Notes: a model not told the origin generated them from the sequence alone. Numbered from the stretch's first letter, positions 27,077-35,820 are shown. The stretch: 64,000 bases of DNA from an uncultured Bacteroidota bacterium (GCA_902788805.1 CADALO010000002.1:297900-361899), one strand, 5' to 3'. Numbers and translations: made by a program.

Positions 27077-27622
27077 ATGGTTTTTAATATGGTTATAGTT
27101 ATCTCAATTCTTGCCGTACTGCTGACGATTGCAACAACAGGCTTTATTTTCTACAAAATAGCAAAGGCATATTTCGACAACCAGCAGAAAAGTCAGATGC
27201 TGCAGATGAAAATCGACGAGCATAAAGAGTCGCTCAAGGTGGTTACCCCCATTCGCTTGCAAGCTTACGAGCGTATGGCACTTTATCTGGAACGCATCTC
27301 GCCCAACAGCCTTATCCTGCGCACCTTCCGTCCTGGGATGGACATCAAGGCTTTGCAGGTGGCTATGACTAAGAGCATCCGCGACGAGTGGGAGCACAAC
27401 CTCAGCCAGCAGGCCTACTTGACAACTGAGAGTTGGAACCGCATCCGCGAGGCCAAGGAGGAGATGATTAATCTTATCAACGGCAGTGCTGTCAAACTGC
27501 CAGTCGATGCCGACCCTACCAGCCTGGCCGGTGCCATCTTCGAGAGCTGCGCCAAGAGCAAAATCCCCACCGACGAGGCCTTGGAGTTTATGAAGAACGA
27601 AATCCAAGAGCGCTTCGCATAG
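27077..27622 (+). CDS. Conserved Bacteroidetes membrane-anchored protein, function unknown
   Basis: A 181-residue protein with one N-terminal membrane helix (VIVISILAVLLTIATTGFIFY) and a soluble helical body. The stretch LQAYERMALYLERISPNSLILR is typical of a widespread uncharacterised Bacteroidetes family (I believe DUF7935, not verified). It lies 18 bp after lepA, in the same transcript, and ends at the terminator at 27650-27698. An alternative ATG is four codons in. Confidence 0.75.
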   Translation: MVFNMVIVISILAVLLTIATTGFIFYKIAKAYFDNQQKSQMLQMKIDEHKESLKVVTPIRLQAYERMALYLERISPNSLILRTFRPGMDIKALQVAMTKSIRDEWEHNLSQQAYLTTESWNRIREAKEEMINLINGSAVKLPVDADPTSLAGAIFESCAKSKIPTDEALEFMKNEIQERFA

Positions 27623-27649
27623 CGAGAACAAAGTCGGATTGCAACGACG

Positions 27650-27698
27650 AAACACCTAACCAGCAAGTCTTAAGTATCTGCGGTTAGGTGTTTTGTTT
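27650..27698 (+). terminator. Rho-independent terminator
   Basis: AAACACCTAACC / GGTTAGGTGTTTT with a 20-base loop and a T-rich tail. Confidence 0.8.
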
Positions 27699-27730
27699 TA
27701 ATGTTACCCGAGATATTCTTTACAGAAACG

Positions 27731-27746
27731 TTTTTTTTGGGGGGGG
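27731..27746. repeat. T8G8 homopolymer pair
   Basis: Eight T then eight G in a row, 115 bp before the lipoprotein start at 27862, followed by two similar words (AGGGGTAAGCCCCTAC and GAGGGTAAACCCCTAC, 27752-27787). Long G runs of this kind are prone to slippage. Confidence 0.75.
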
Positions 27747-27861
27747 ACACAGGGGTAAGCCCCTACGCACGAGGGTAAACCCCTACTTTTTTTCAACAAC
27801 CTGTAAGATTTGAGCCCCTTTGTATGACTATTATAGTAAAACAATAAAAAATAAAAAACCA

Positions 27862-28719
27862 ATGAATAAAAAACCGGTTGAATTGCTTTTGGCGGTGGCA
27901 TTGATGACCGTCGTGTCCTGCGGCAAAGACAACAAGCCCGAGCAGCCCATTCCAGGTGGCACCACTTACGAATGGCCCGCCAAGAAAATCAGCCGCATTG
28001 TCCACAGCGTCGGCACCTTAGACTACCTTACCTACAACTTCGCGTGGGAGGGTGATTTGCTGAAAGAAATCAGCTGCACAATGTACGATGGCACATCGCT
28101 TGGCCGTACCGTACTCGAATACGAAGGCGACCGCCTGACACGAGTTTTCCCTTACGACGGTGCGGGCATCGCCTACGCCGACGGTGCTATGCACTATCAC
28201 TATAGCTCAGATGGACGACTGGAGCGACAGACCTTTATGCTGCCACTGAGGGCAACCGATAACTTATGTCCGCAGACTTTTGACGAGGTGGTCCCGTGCG
28301 AGCTGGTCTATTCCTATTCCGACGATGGCCGTGTGTCGGCGGTGCAGGCCAATAAAACGATGGACAACGGCAACGTGGAGACAAGCACCTACTTCTTCGA
28401 ATGGAACGGAGGTAACGTTGTCTCCGTTACCTGCGACGGCCAGCCCTTCTTCAGCAATATGCAGTACGACAGTAACCCCAACCCGATGCGTTTCCCGATG
28501 GGGATGGAGACTATGGGCGTGACCAATATGATATTCGAAGGGGTTCTGGGCAACAGCGTCATCTTTCTCGGCTACGCCTTCTGCTGGAGCGAGAACAATA
28601 TGACCACCCTCCTATCGGGCGTTGGCCAGTGCAGCTACACCTATGACGAGGACGGCTTCCCGACCTCAAAGGCCATCGGTACCGGCAACCAAAGCAACAC
28701 ATACACGTTCAGTTATTGA
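27862..28719 (+). CDS. DUF4595-like lipoprotein with YD-like repeats
   Basis: Lipoprotein of 285 residues: signal peptide with lipobox MTVVSC and an Asn/Pro-rich linker. The body is a series of beta hairpin units of the form F-x-W-x-G-x-x-L-x-x-I (YNFAWEGDLLKEI, LEYEGDRLTRVF, HYHYSSDGRLERQ, YFFEWNGGNVVSV, CSYTYDEDGFPTS). These resemble short YD repeats of RHS proteins. It is related to the pair at 36162 and 37218. Probably on the outer face or in the periplasm; function unknown. The start at 27862 makes the signal peptide N-terminal. Confidence 0.75.
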   Translation: MNKKPVELLLAVALMTVVSCGKDNKPEQPIPGGTTYEWPAKKISRIVHSVGTLDYLTYNFAWEGDLLKEISCTMYDGTSLGRTVLEYEGDRLTRVFPYDGAGIAYADGAMHYHYSSDGRLERQTFMLPLRATDNLCPQTFDEVVPCELVYSYSDDGRVSAVQANKTMDNGNVETSTYFFEWNGGNVVSVTCDGQPFFSNMQYDSNPNPMRFPMGMETMGVTNMIFEGVLGNSVIFLGYAFCWSENNMTTLLSGVGQCSYTYDEDGFPTSKAIGTGNQSNTYTFSY

Positions 28720-28800
28720 AACGCAAAAAATATCAAGATTATCAACATAAAATGTAAATCGACTAAATTTCTGTCAAGTGGGACGTATCCAACCACACTA

Positions 28801-28835
28801 AACGAAAAGCGAGGCCGTAGGCCTCGCTTTTCGTT
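28801..28835. terminator. Bidirectional terminator between convergent genes
   Basis: Perfect 16-bp stem AACGAAAAGCGAGGCC with a 3-base loop; A and T runs on both sides allow function on both strands. Confidence 0.92.
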
Positions 28836-28838
28836 TTA

Positions 28839-30557
28839 TCACCTTATCAATGTTACCGTACCGATGCCGGAGCGGACAATGCCGTTGGGAAGATGGACTT
28901 CGTATTTGTACACGTATGCTGCCTGGGGTTGGGGGATGCCTTTGGTGGTACCGTCCCAAGTGGCATTGGGGGATGTGGTGCTGAAAATCAAGTTGCCCCA
29001 GCGGTTGTAGATATATAATTCGTACTTCAAAGGCTCAAAACTGAGGTAGCCGCGGAAACTGTTGTTCGTCTCCTGCCCGGGCGTGAAGGCGTTGGGAAAC
29101 CATATATTGTACATCGGCGGCTCTTCGGGCGGTGGTGGAGGGACGGCATTCAGACCGACTATCAGCGTCACCATAGAGTCACACCCATACTGGTTGGTGA
29201 AATGAAAGATGTACTCGCCGCTGTCAGCGATGGCGATACCGCCGTATCGAAGAGTGTCGCCGGCATCGATGCTGATGTGCAGTGTCGTTGAATCCGTCGG
29301 ATTGACAAACAGTTTTAGAACATAGTGCCGCTGGGCAAAGTCGTCCACGCTGTCGCGCTGGAAAGTGAATAAGCCTGGCATCGTTGGTTGGACATAAAAG
29401 CCATATCCATTGTACAGCTCGCCGAGACAGATGGTGTCTCTTACAGTTACGGTGTCTCTACGGATTATCGTCTGCAGGTGCAGCGTCACCGTCGAATCGC
29501 ATCCGTTGGCAGCAACGGTGGTATACGAATATATGCCGTTCTGTGTCAAAGTGGTGTCGAAAAAGAGGAGGCTGTCACCTATGAAGATCGTGTCGTAGAG
29601 CACGGTGTCGCTTGTGGGCAGGATGGTCAGCGTCAGCAGATGGACGTCGACGGTGCTGTCGTTCACCAACTCTGTGTAGTCGAAGGTGTATGTACCGGGA
29701 GTGCTCATCTGGCTGGCTGTCGGGTTGAAACCGTAGCCGCTGTATGGCGTCCCAAGGCAGACGGTGTCGGTGTGAAGCAGCGTGTCGCGTGCGACGATAT
29801 TGGCGGGATAGATATGGACGTTGTCAATGAAGGAGTGATAGGGATATAAATCGACACAAGTGGTGTCGCAGTTTTTGGTGCGGAATGCAATGCGGTATGG
29901 CGGTGATACGCTATCGAACATCCCGAGCACATCGACATCGAACAGCTGCCACTCATAGTAGTTGAGCGTGTATGTCTGTGTCGAGAATGGGATGAAATCA
30001 CGTCCGCAAGTGGGATTACAGGGAAAACTGGTGCTGTTTTCCGCCCACCAGTTTGTCGTTGTAGTGTCAGGCACCGAGTCGGTCAGAATGCCTACTTCAA
30101 TTTCGTACGGTATTGATCCTTCATCTGGAAATGTGATGTTTGAATCTCGTACGACAATAAACTCAAAGGTAACCCTTGCAGGCAATTCATAAAACCAGGG
30201 TGATGCCAGCAGTGCGCCGCCGCATTTATAGTCGTAGATGGTATCCCAGAAGTCAGAACAAGCATACACCATTAACACCATACCGTTATTGATATAGTTG
30301 TTATAGTTGTAAGGCGCAAGCAAAATATGAGGTCGACAGAACATAGTTCCTGCCCAACCGCGCGAACAGCCTTCCCAGCCGCCGAAGAAATGATAGGCAG
30401 GAAAATAATAATGGGTTGCATCTATTTGCCTGACGGAGTCTTCGATATAACTCTCAAAATCATCAAAGAAAGGCAAGGTGACGACAACCTGGCTGCGTAG
30501 ATTGGCACAGCAAAGCAGCATTAGCAACAACCCTATATGTTTCCCCCTGCAAAACAT
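28839..30557 (-). CDS. T9SS type B cargo protein (gliding-motility C-terminal domain)
   Basis: A 572-residue exported protein. Signal peptide MFCRGKHIGLLLMLLCCANLRSQ; an N-terminal beta domain that resembles a concanavalin-like or choice-of-anchor domain (TLPFFDDFESY... ARVTFEFIVVRDS); then three Ig/PKD-like repeats with the recurring phrase TVCLGTPYSGYGF, TICLGELYNGYGF and DSTVTLHLQ. The last 85 residues form a type B sorting domain: WFPNAFTPGQETNNSF, YNRWGNLIF, WDGTTKGIPQ, TVTLIR. A start far upstream would run into the msrA frame, so 30557 is used, 1 bp after the fusion gene ends. Last gene of the sigma-factor operon. Confidence 0.85.
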   Translation of the reverse strand: MFCRGKHIGLLLMLLCCANLRSQVVVTLPFFDDFESYIEDSVRQIDATHYYFPAYHFFGGWEGCSRGWAGTMFCRPHILLAPYNYNNYINNGMVLMVYACSDFWDTIYDYKCGGALLASPWFYELPARVTFEFIVVRDSNITFPDEGSIPYEIEVGILTDSVPDTTTTNWWAENSTSFPCNPTCGRDFIPFSTQTYTLNYYEWQLFDVDVLGMFDSVSPPYRIAFRTKNCDTTCVDLYPYHSFIDNVHIYPANIVARDTLLHTDTVCLGTPYSGYGFNPTASQMSTPGTYTFDYTELVNDSTVDVHLLTLTILPTSDTVLYDTIFIGDSLLFFDTTLTQNGIYSYTTVAANGCDSTVTLHLQTIIRRDTVTVRDTICLGELYNGYGFYVQPTMPGLFTFQRDSVDDFAQRHYVLKLFVNPTDSTTLHISIDAGDTLRYGGIAIADSGEYIFHFTNQYGCDSMVTLIVGLNAVPPPPPEEPPMYNIWFPNAFTPGQETNNSFRGYLSFEPLKYELYIYNRWGNLIFSTTSPNATWDGTTKGIPQPQAAYVYKYEVHLPNGIVRSGIGTVTLIR

Positions 30558-30558
30558 C

Positions 30559-31524
30559 TCATTTAGTGTCTTTGGCTTTCTTTGCAAGCTCAAAGAGTGC
30601 CACGGGCAGGTGGCAGTAGCCCGAAGGGTTCTTGTCGAGGTAGTCCTGATGGTACTCATCGGCAGGGTAGAAGTTGCGCAGCGGCTCGACTTCGACGCAG
30701 AGCGGCGAGCCGTACTTCTTGGCCTCTTCTGCAACGACCTCGTCGATGACGGTGCGGTCGGTAGAATCGCTGTAATAGATGCCTGTACGGTAGCGTGTGC
30801 CCTCGTCTTCGCCCTGCTTGTTGAGGCTGGTGGGGTCGATGGCTTTGAAATACATTTCAAGCAGGAAACGCAGGCTGACTATCGATGGGTTGTAGCGCAG
30901 ATGAACTGTCTCGGCATAACCCGTCTGGTCGGTGTAGACCTCCTTGTAGGTGGGGTTCTCAGTATTGCCGTTGGCGAAGCCCACCTCTGTAAAGGTGACA
31001 CCCTCAATCAGTTTCAAATATTTCTCTGCGCCCCAGAAGCAGCCGGCGGCCAAATAAATGTCCCGCTCGCTGCCGATAGGCGGAAGCAGCAAAACAATCT
31101 TTTCTAACCACTGGGCATCGACCTCATCGAAGGTCTCTAATTCACGGCTGTCGATGTCCAGCACGGCCACAACAGCACCTTTTTGATACACGGGCACTAC
31201 TATCTCGCTGCGACTCTCGCTGCTGCAGGCTATGTGTCCCGGAAACTGCTCCACGTCGGGCACAACCACCGTGCGACGCTCCTTCCACGCCGTGCCGCAC
31301 ACGCCTTTGCCGTAACCTATGTGCATACAGGCCACCGGCCCTTGGAAAGGACCGAGAATCAGCTCACCGCCCTCTACACGGTAGAATCCTGTCCACCAAA
31401 AGCCAAAGCTGTCGTGCAGCATTGCCGATATATTGGCCATTACCGAAACAGCGTCGTTCTCGCCAGCGATAAGGCTTGCTATCTGTTTGTATACGAGTGA
31501 ATATTGCTCTTCTTTTGTTGCCAT
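30559..31524 (-). CDS. msrA: Fusion of free methionine-(R)-sulfoxide reductase (GAF) with MsrA
   Basis: One 321-residue ORF joins two methionine sulfoxide reductases. Residues 1-148 are a GAF-type fRMsr: the three conserved cysteines appear at C66 and C76 (ACMHIGYGKGVCGTAW) and C100 (GHIACSSESRSEIVVP), as in E. coli fRMsr. From about 153 is a standard MsrA: catalytic Cys in AAGCFWGAEKYL (C162) and the closing EYHQDYLDKNPSGYCH. The first part reduces free Met-R-O, the second Met-S-O in free or protein form. No signal peptide, so cytosolic. It follows the membrane protein gene by 5 bp and precedes the T9SS cargo by 1 bp. Confidence 0.93.
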   Translation of the reverse strand: MATKEEQYSLVYKQIASLIAGENDAVSVMANISAMLHDSFGFWWTGFYRVEGGELILGPFQGPVACMHIGYGKGVCGTAWKERRTVVVPDVEQFPGHIACSSESRSEIVVPVYQKGAVVAVLDIDSRELETFDEVDAQWLEKIVLLLPPIGSERDIYLAAGCFWGAEKYLKLIEGVTFTEVGFANGNTENPTYKEVYTDQTGYAETVHLRYNPSIVSLRFLLEMYFKAIDPTSLNKQGEDEGTRYRTGIYYSDSTDRTVIDEVVAEEAKKYGSPLCVEVEPLRNFYPADEYHQDYLDKNPSGYCHLPVALFELAKKAKDTK

Positions 31525-31529
31525 AGGTG

Positions 31530-32402
31530 TTAGTGTTGTATTACGAGGACTCCGCGTCGGGTAACGTTAATGTCTCTGAAAACAATGATGTAGAAGTAGT
31601 CGCCGTCAGGCAGTCCGGCACCGCAGAAGTCGTTGCGATAATTGCCTGTATAAAAGACTCTTTTGCTGTGAGCAGTAAAAATCTGCACTTGCGCCTTGCC
31701 ATATTGCTCCAAGTCGGGTATTACCCAGCAGTCATTGTACCCGTCGCCGTTGGGTGTCAGTATGTTGGGTATCGGAATGTATATTTGCTGCTTTTCCTCC
31801 TTGGGTTGGCTTTGCTGTTTTTCCTGCTCTGCTTCTTTGTTGTCAGTGACTTGTTGCTTCGGGGCCTTCTTTGTGGTCTGCTTCGGAGTGCTGACTACAG
31901 GCGGGACGTACTCCTCTTCTTCCTCTGTCTCAGGCGTCAACAGGTTGTCAATGTCTTCCTTTGGTGCTGCAATGGCAGTGGGTGTGGTGGCAACTGCTTT
32001 AGTTGATACATTTGGAGCGTTCTCGACAGGCTTTTGCTCGACTTTTGCAACAGGCGCTGTGGTAGCAGTCTGCTTGATTGCAGGAGCGTTCTCTTTAACT
32101 GTCTCTGTCACTGCTGGCTGTGCAACGGGCTCGGGTTCGTGCAGCAATGCAACCTCGGGGCTGTCGGGCACGGCAGCCGGAGTTGTCGTTGCGGTGGCAA
32201 AATATATGACGGCTGCCACAGCCAGTATAGCCGTAGCAACTGAAGTCGCAATCCACGCCTTGCGACGTGTGTGCCTGCGCGTTGCCTTAGCGCTGCCAGC
32301 CATACGTTGCGATATTTCATCCCATACTCCCTCTGGCGCCGCCTGTTCAGCGTCCTTAAGGTGGGTTCGCATCAATTCTTCTATGTCGTTCATTTCTGTC
32401 AT
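31530..32402 (-). CDS. Anti-sigma-like single-pass membrane protein with T9SS type B C-terminal domain
   Basis: A 290-residue bitopic protein. Residues 1-48 are cytosolic and helical (MRTHLKDAEQAAPEGVWDEI), of the size of a minimal anti-sigma domain. A single membrane helix follows (about 49-70), then a long Pro/Glu/Lys/Thr-rich periplasmic linker. From about residue 207 comes a clear gliding-motility/type B domain (IPNILTPNGDGYNDCW, VQIFTAHSKRVFY, NDFCGAGLPDGDYFYII). There is no cleavable signal peptide. It lies 9 bp after an ECF sigma gene, which supports an anti-sigma role; this is inference. A T9SS sorting domain held in the membrane by its own anchor is unusual. Confidence 0.8.
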   Translation of the reverse strand: MTEMNDIEELMRTHLKDAEQAAPEGVWDEISQRMAGSAKATRRHTRRKAWIATSVATAILAVAAVIYFATATTTPAAVPDSPEVALLHEPEPVAQPAVTETVKENAPAIKQTATTAPVAKVEQKPVENAPNVSTKAVATTPTAIAAPKEDIDNLLTPETEEEEEYVPPVVSTPKQTTKKAPKQQVTDNKEAEQEKQQSQPKEEKQQIYIPIPNILTPNGDGYNDCWVIPDLEQYGKAQVQIFTAHSKRVFYTGNYRNDFCGAGLPDGDYFYIIVFRDINVTRRGVLVIQH

Positions 32403-32411
32403 AATATATCC

Positions 32412-32963
32412 TTAATCTTTTATGTATGTATGTCCGAGGCTTTTGGTGAGCAGCTTTTGCAACGTCTGCCTTGCCCTGTAGTACAGAGTCTTTGCCGAAG
32501 CCTCGGGCATTCCCATTTCCTTTCCTACTTCGCTCAACGAGTAGCCCTCAATGGCTACGAGGTTGAAGACTGTCCGCTCGCGTTTGCCAAGTTCGCGCAG
32601 GGCTGCAATCAACGCATCGCGGATGTCAATCTGCTCGATGATGTTGGCCTGTCTGACGTAGTTGTCGTTTTCCAGTGGCACTATAAAGCGTTTTCTGAGC
32701 ATCTTCTTGCGGTGAAACATAATTGCTGTCCGCAGAAAGATGGTGCTCATCCAGCCCTCGAACGAGCCACTGCCGCTGTATTTGTCTATATTTTCAAACA
32801 CCTTGAGAAATCCCTCTACAAGGATGTCCCTTGCGGTCTCCTCGTCGTCTGAGTAGCGGCGGCTCAAGGCATAGAATCGTCCGCTGTAGCGTTCATACAG
32901 CTCCTTTTGCATAGCCTTGTCGCCAGTCCTACATCCTTCTATGATACTTTCGAGATTTATCAT
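32412..32963 (-). CDS. ECF-type RNA polymerase sigma factor
   Basis: Sigma-70 family, ECF size (183 residues). Region 2 includes YALSRRYSDDEETARDILVEGFLKVFENIDKY (promoter melting and core binding), and region 4 is the helix-turn-helix YSLSEVGKEMGMPEASAKTLYYRARQTLQKLL. Between them is a longer linker than in many ECFs. First gene of a four-gene run with the membrane protein, the fRMsr-MsrA fusion and the type B cargo. In P. gingivalis an ECF factor (SigP) controls T9SS genes; whether this is the counterpart is not decidable here. Confidence 0.92.
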   Translation of the reverse strand: MINLESIIEGCRTGDKAMQKELYERYSGRFYALSRRYSDDEETARDILVEGFLKVFENIDKYSGSGSFEGWMSTIFLRTAIMFHRKKMLRKRFIVPLENDNYVRQANIIEQIDIRDALIAALRELGKRERTVFNLVAIEGYSLSEVGKEMGMPEASAKTLYYRARQTLQKLLTKSLGHTYIKD

Positions 32964-33013
32964 TGTTCGATGTAGTAGTAGCTTTAAAGGACCAAAAAGT
33001 TTTGAAAATATTG

Positions 33014-35350
33014 TTAAAAATTCATAAATTGCACCTTGCGACTTGTCAACTTATTGGAATTCAGTTGTCTTATATTGAAGATATAACTGCCTGTTTTCAG
33101 TTCAAGTTTTGTCTTTGTGCCGCTGTTGAGGTGCACGCTGTCTATGATTAAGTGTCCGCTGAGGTCGCAGACATCAAGCATCAGAGGCTCGCCGGGAGTG
33201 TCGGTCTCAATGGTCACGCTGCCTGTGGTAGGGTTGGGATATATGCGCACCTTGCCGTTGTCACCGTCGGCCGGTACTTCTATGCCGACATAGCTGGTGT
33301 CTGCCATAGCCAGTGTGTACTCGCCGGTTTTCAGCGATGTCATAACGAAGTAGCCCTGCGCCGAGCTGCCGGTGTGCATACTCGTTGCAGGCTTCCATTC
33401 GTCGCCTGCCTTCTCGCGGTAGAGCAGCCTGATCAGGCTGAACTCATCTTGATTGGTGAAAAGATTATTGTCGAGCGTCTGGTCGCTACCCTGGCGGCTG
33501 TAGTAAAAGCGTCCGCCTACGCGCGAGCCTTCGGGTATAACGCCGGTCACGGTCCAGTAGCGGTCGGCCATCTTCAGGAAGCGAGGGCTGAGCGAGGTGT
33601 CGGGGCGCGTCCAGTGGTGCTTCACGTAGAGCCAGATGCTGTCGTTGCCTTCAATCTTGTCGACCACGGCGTTGAACAGTGCCGGTGTGCAGGTGTAGGT
33701 TCCTTTGGCCTTCATAGTTAGCTGCTCGCCTACGGCAGCCTTCGACAGGTCGTCGTCATAGTCTACTATGGCAAACACCGGATGGAAGGGCAGCTGGAAT
33801 GCCGCCTCGCCGTATTCGCCGTCAAATGTCACAAGGCGCTTGGCGGTGCGCAGCAGTGGTGAGAAGAATGTCACCCACACGCGGTTGCCGTCGGCCAGCG
33901 AGTCGGCGCCGTAGAGCTTCTGGTGCAGGCGTATATAGGCGCTGTTGCGGTCCAGCACAAGGCTGTCTATAGCATAGTCGTTGAAACCCGGACCAAAGAC
34001 GTGGAAGTCGAAAAAGTCGGTCAGGTCGATGCCTGTATATAGCGACAGACTGTCGCGCAGCTGATAGCTGTCGATGTTCTGGAAGGCACAGCGGTCGAAC
34101 AGGCGCTGCATCGAGGCATAGAACAGCGAGTCGCCGATGTATCCGCGCAGCGAGTGCCACACCGTGGCACCTTTGTTGTAGACCGTCGAGCCGTAGGTAT
34201 ATTCGGGTGTCTGTCCGTATACGGGCTTGAAGCCGTCGTCCCTTACGTGCGTCGTTGTCAGCACGTCCGACAGGTTCTCTTTGGCATACTCTTTGTAGCG
34301 CAGCGGGTCGCTGTCGGCATAGATGGCTTCGACGGCCACTTCCTCGCAGAACGAGGCGCCGCCTTCGTTGATCCACATATCGGCTGCCGTCGCACACGTC
34401 ACCAGGTTGCCGAACCACGAATGGGCGAACTCGTGGCTCATCGTGGCCAGGCAAGCCTCCTGCTGCGATGCCATACACTGGGTGGTGAAAGCCACGTTGC
34501 CCACGTGCTCCATCGAGCCTCTGGTGGTCGACACATAGCCCACGCGGTCCCAGCGGTAGGGCCCGAAGCGACGCTCGAACATCGGTATCACGCGACTCAT
34601 ATTCTCGTAGGCGTTCCACACATTGACGCTGTCGTGGTTGGTGAATCCCAGCAGGGCAGGATAGGTGCCGTATTCGCTCTCGTAGGTGCGTTCTATGGTG
34701 TGGAACGGAGCCACGGCCACACCGACCAGGTAGGTGGGTGTCTGGCGGTCGAGCGACCATACGTATGTGCTGCTCGAGTCAGCATTGGCTACAATAGTGT
34801 CGAGCAGACCCGTACAGATGGCTTTCCAGCCCGGTTTGGCGCTGATGGCGAAGCGGTAGGTCGCCTTGTCATAGAAGTTGTCGCGGCAGGGAAACCACGC
34901 CTTTCCTGCGTTGTGCGGATACTCGTAGATGGCTATGCCGAGGTTGTAGTAAATGTAGTTCTCAAAGTAGAATCCGCCCCAGCCTTGAGGCATAATGTGC
35001 TCGCCTTTGCGATAGAAGACGGTGACGGTCGTCGTGTCGCCGGCCTGTCCGTTGAAGGGCACGCTAAGCATACGGGCCGCGGCGTCATAGCTGAACGCTG
35101 CCGCCGTGCCGTCGACCAGCACCGAGTCGATATCCGACGGACACAGCTCGAGGGCCAGCGAGTCCACTTGGCGCAGCACGTGCATTGTCACTGCCGTCGA
35201 GCCTTCGATGCGGCGGGCGGTATGGTTGCCAATGTCGAGGCGCAAATCATAGTGCAGCGCATCGACGCTGTCGGTGATATTGTCCTGCGCTTGCAGTGTG
35301 CCGCACAGCAAAACGGCGGCTATCAGTGTGAAGAGGCGATTGATTCTCAT
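33014..35350 (-). CDS. M1 family aminopeptidase with T9SS type A sorting domain
   Basis: Secreted zinc aminopeptidase of 778 residues. Signal peptide MRINRLFTLIAAVLLCGTLQAQ. The substrate-binding GxMEN-like loop reads RGSMEHVGN. The zinc motif is HEFAH (residues 306-310) with the third ligand E329 in WINEGGASF, an exact HExxH-x18-E. The C-terminal 80 residues are a type A sorting domain (VRIYPNPTTGSVTIE, then LKTGSYIFNIRQ). I start at 35350 because the upstream ORF extension adds non-homologous sequence before the signal peptide, and a promoter box lies 35 bp upstream. Confidence 0.92.
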   Translation of the reverse strand: MRINRLFTLIAAVLLCGTLQAQDNITDSVDALHYDLRLDIGNHTARRIEGSTAVTMHVLRQVDSLALELCPSDIDSVLVDGTAAAFSYDAAARMLSVPFNGQAGDTTTVTVFYRKGEHIMPQGWGGFYFENYIYYNLGIAIYEYPHNAGKAWFPCRDNFYDKATYRFAISAKPGWKAICTGLLDTIVANADSSSTYVWSLDRQTPTYLVGVAVAPFHTIERTYESEYGTYPALLGFTNHDSVNVWNAYENMSRVIPMFERRFGPYRWDRVGYVSTTRGSMEHVGNVAFTTQCMASQQEACLATMSHEFAHSWFGNLVTCATAADMWINEGGASFCEEVAVEAIYADSDPLRYKEYAKENLSDVLTTTHVRDDGFKPVYGQTPEYTYGSTVYNKGATVWHSLRGYIGDSLFYASMQRLFDRCAFQNIDSYQLRDSLSLYTGIDLTDFFDFHVFGPGFNDYAIDSLVLDRNSAYIRLHQKLYGADSLADGNRVWVTFFSPLLRTAKRLVTFDGEYGEAAFQLPFHPVFAIVDYDDDLSKAAVGEQLTMKAKGTYTCTPALFNAVVDKIEGNDSIWLYVKHHWTRPDTSLSPRFLKMADRYWTVTGVIPEGSRVGGRFYYSRQGSDQTLDNNLFTNQDEFSLIRLLYREKAGDEWKPATSMHTGSSAQGYFVMTSLKTGEYTLAMADTSYVGIEVPADGDNGKVRIYPNPTTGSVTIETDTPGEPLMLDVCDLSGHLIIDSVHLNSGTKTKLELKTGSYIFNIRQLNSNKLTSRKVQFMNF

Positions 35351-35384
35351 AGTCTTGCAGCGTAATTGATGATGTTTTGGACTG

Positions 35385-35392
35385 CAAAAATA
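35385..35392 (-). promoter_or_regulatory. Bacteroidetes -7 box (TATTTTTG on minus strand)
   Basis: Exact TAnnTTTG match upstream of the M1 aminopeptidase start, giving a leader of about 30 nt. Confidence 0.7.
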
Positions 35393-35469
35393 CGAGTTTT
35401 TCCCGAAACGGCAAAATGAATTTCTCACTCCATATAATACTTGCCGTAGCATTAGCCCTTATGTCATTG

Positions 35470-35677
35470 GTTTGACGGTGCGACACACCCCGGCCTAAGT
35501 TTTTTAGCTATCGGAACGGATGGTGCGACACACCCCGCCGCTTCGCGGCACCCCTCTCCGAGAGGGGATGGCGCGGCAGCGCAACTCTTTCTAATCATTG
35601 ACAATTAAAGTGATGCGTCAGCCCATCCCCTCTCGGAGAGGGGTGGCCGAAGGCCGGGGTGTGTCGCACCGTCAAAC
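35470..35677. mobile_element. MITE-like palindromic element
   Basis: Perfect 26-bp terminal inverted repeats (35470-35495 and 35652-35677; core GGTGCGACACACCCC) flank about 155 bp. Inside are a second copy of the GGTGCGACACACCCC word (35522-35536) and two palindromes built on CCCCTCTC(C/G)GAGAGGGG (35551-35567 and 35634-35644). No ORF and no transposase. A short hairpin GCCCCGTCGGGGC (35691-35703) lies just outside. Similar GC-rich palindromes recur in many Bacteroidetes genomes. No target duplication was confirmed. Confidence 0.7.
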
Positions 35678-35758
35678 AATATATTCTGTCGCCCCGTCGG
35701 GGCTTTATGGATTTGCCCGATTGACCGAGACTGTCTACCTTGAATAACGCTGAGTAAT

Positions 35759-35820
35759 GAACACGGATTGCGCGGATAGAACGGATGAAGAATCCGTGTT
35801 AATCCGAGTTTTCCGTGTTC
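35759..35820. repeat. Short ACACGGATT palindromic repeat
   Basis: GAACACGGA and TTCCGTGTTC as outer arms, with inner ACGGATT/AATCCGT words. Resembles a common dispersed intergenic repeat of Bacteroidetes. The remainder of 35821-35972 shows no feature. Confidence 0.55.

Noticed and set aside
34154..35365. 403-codon frame on the plus strand over the M1 aminopeptidase
   Set aside because: Mirror of a high-GC coding region; no signal peptide or family motif, while the minus strand has the full M1 motif set.
35470..35677. Insertion sequence
   Set aside because: No transposase frame within or next to the arms; better described as MITE-like.
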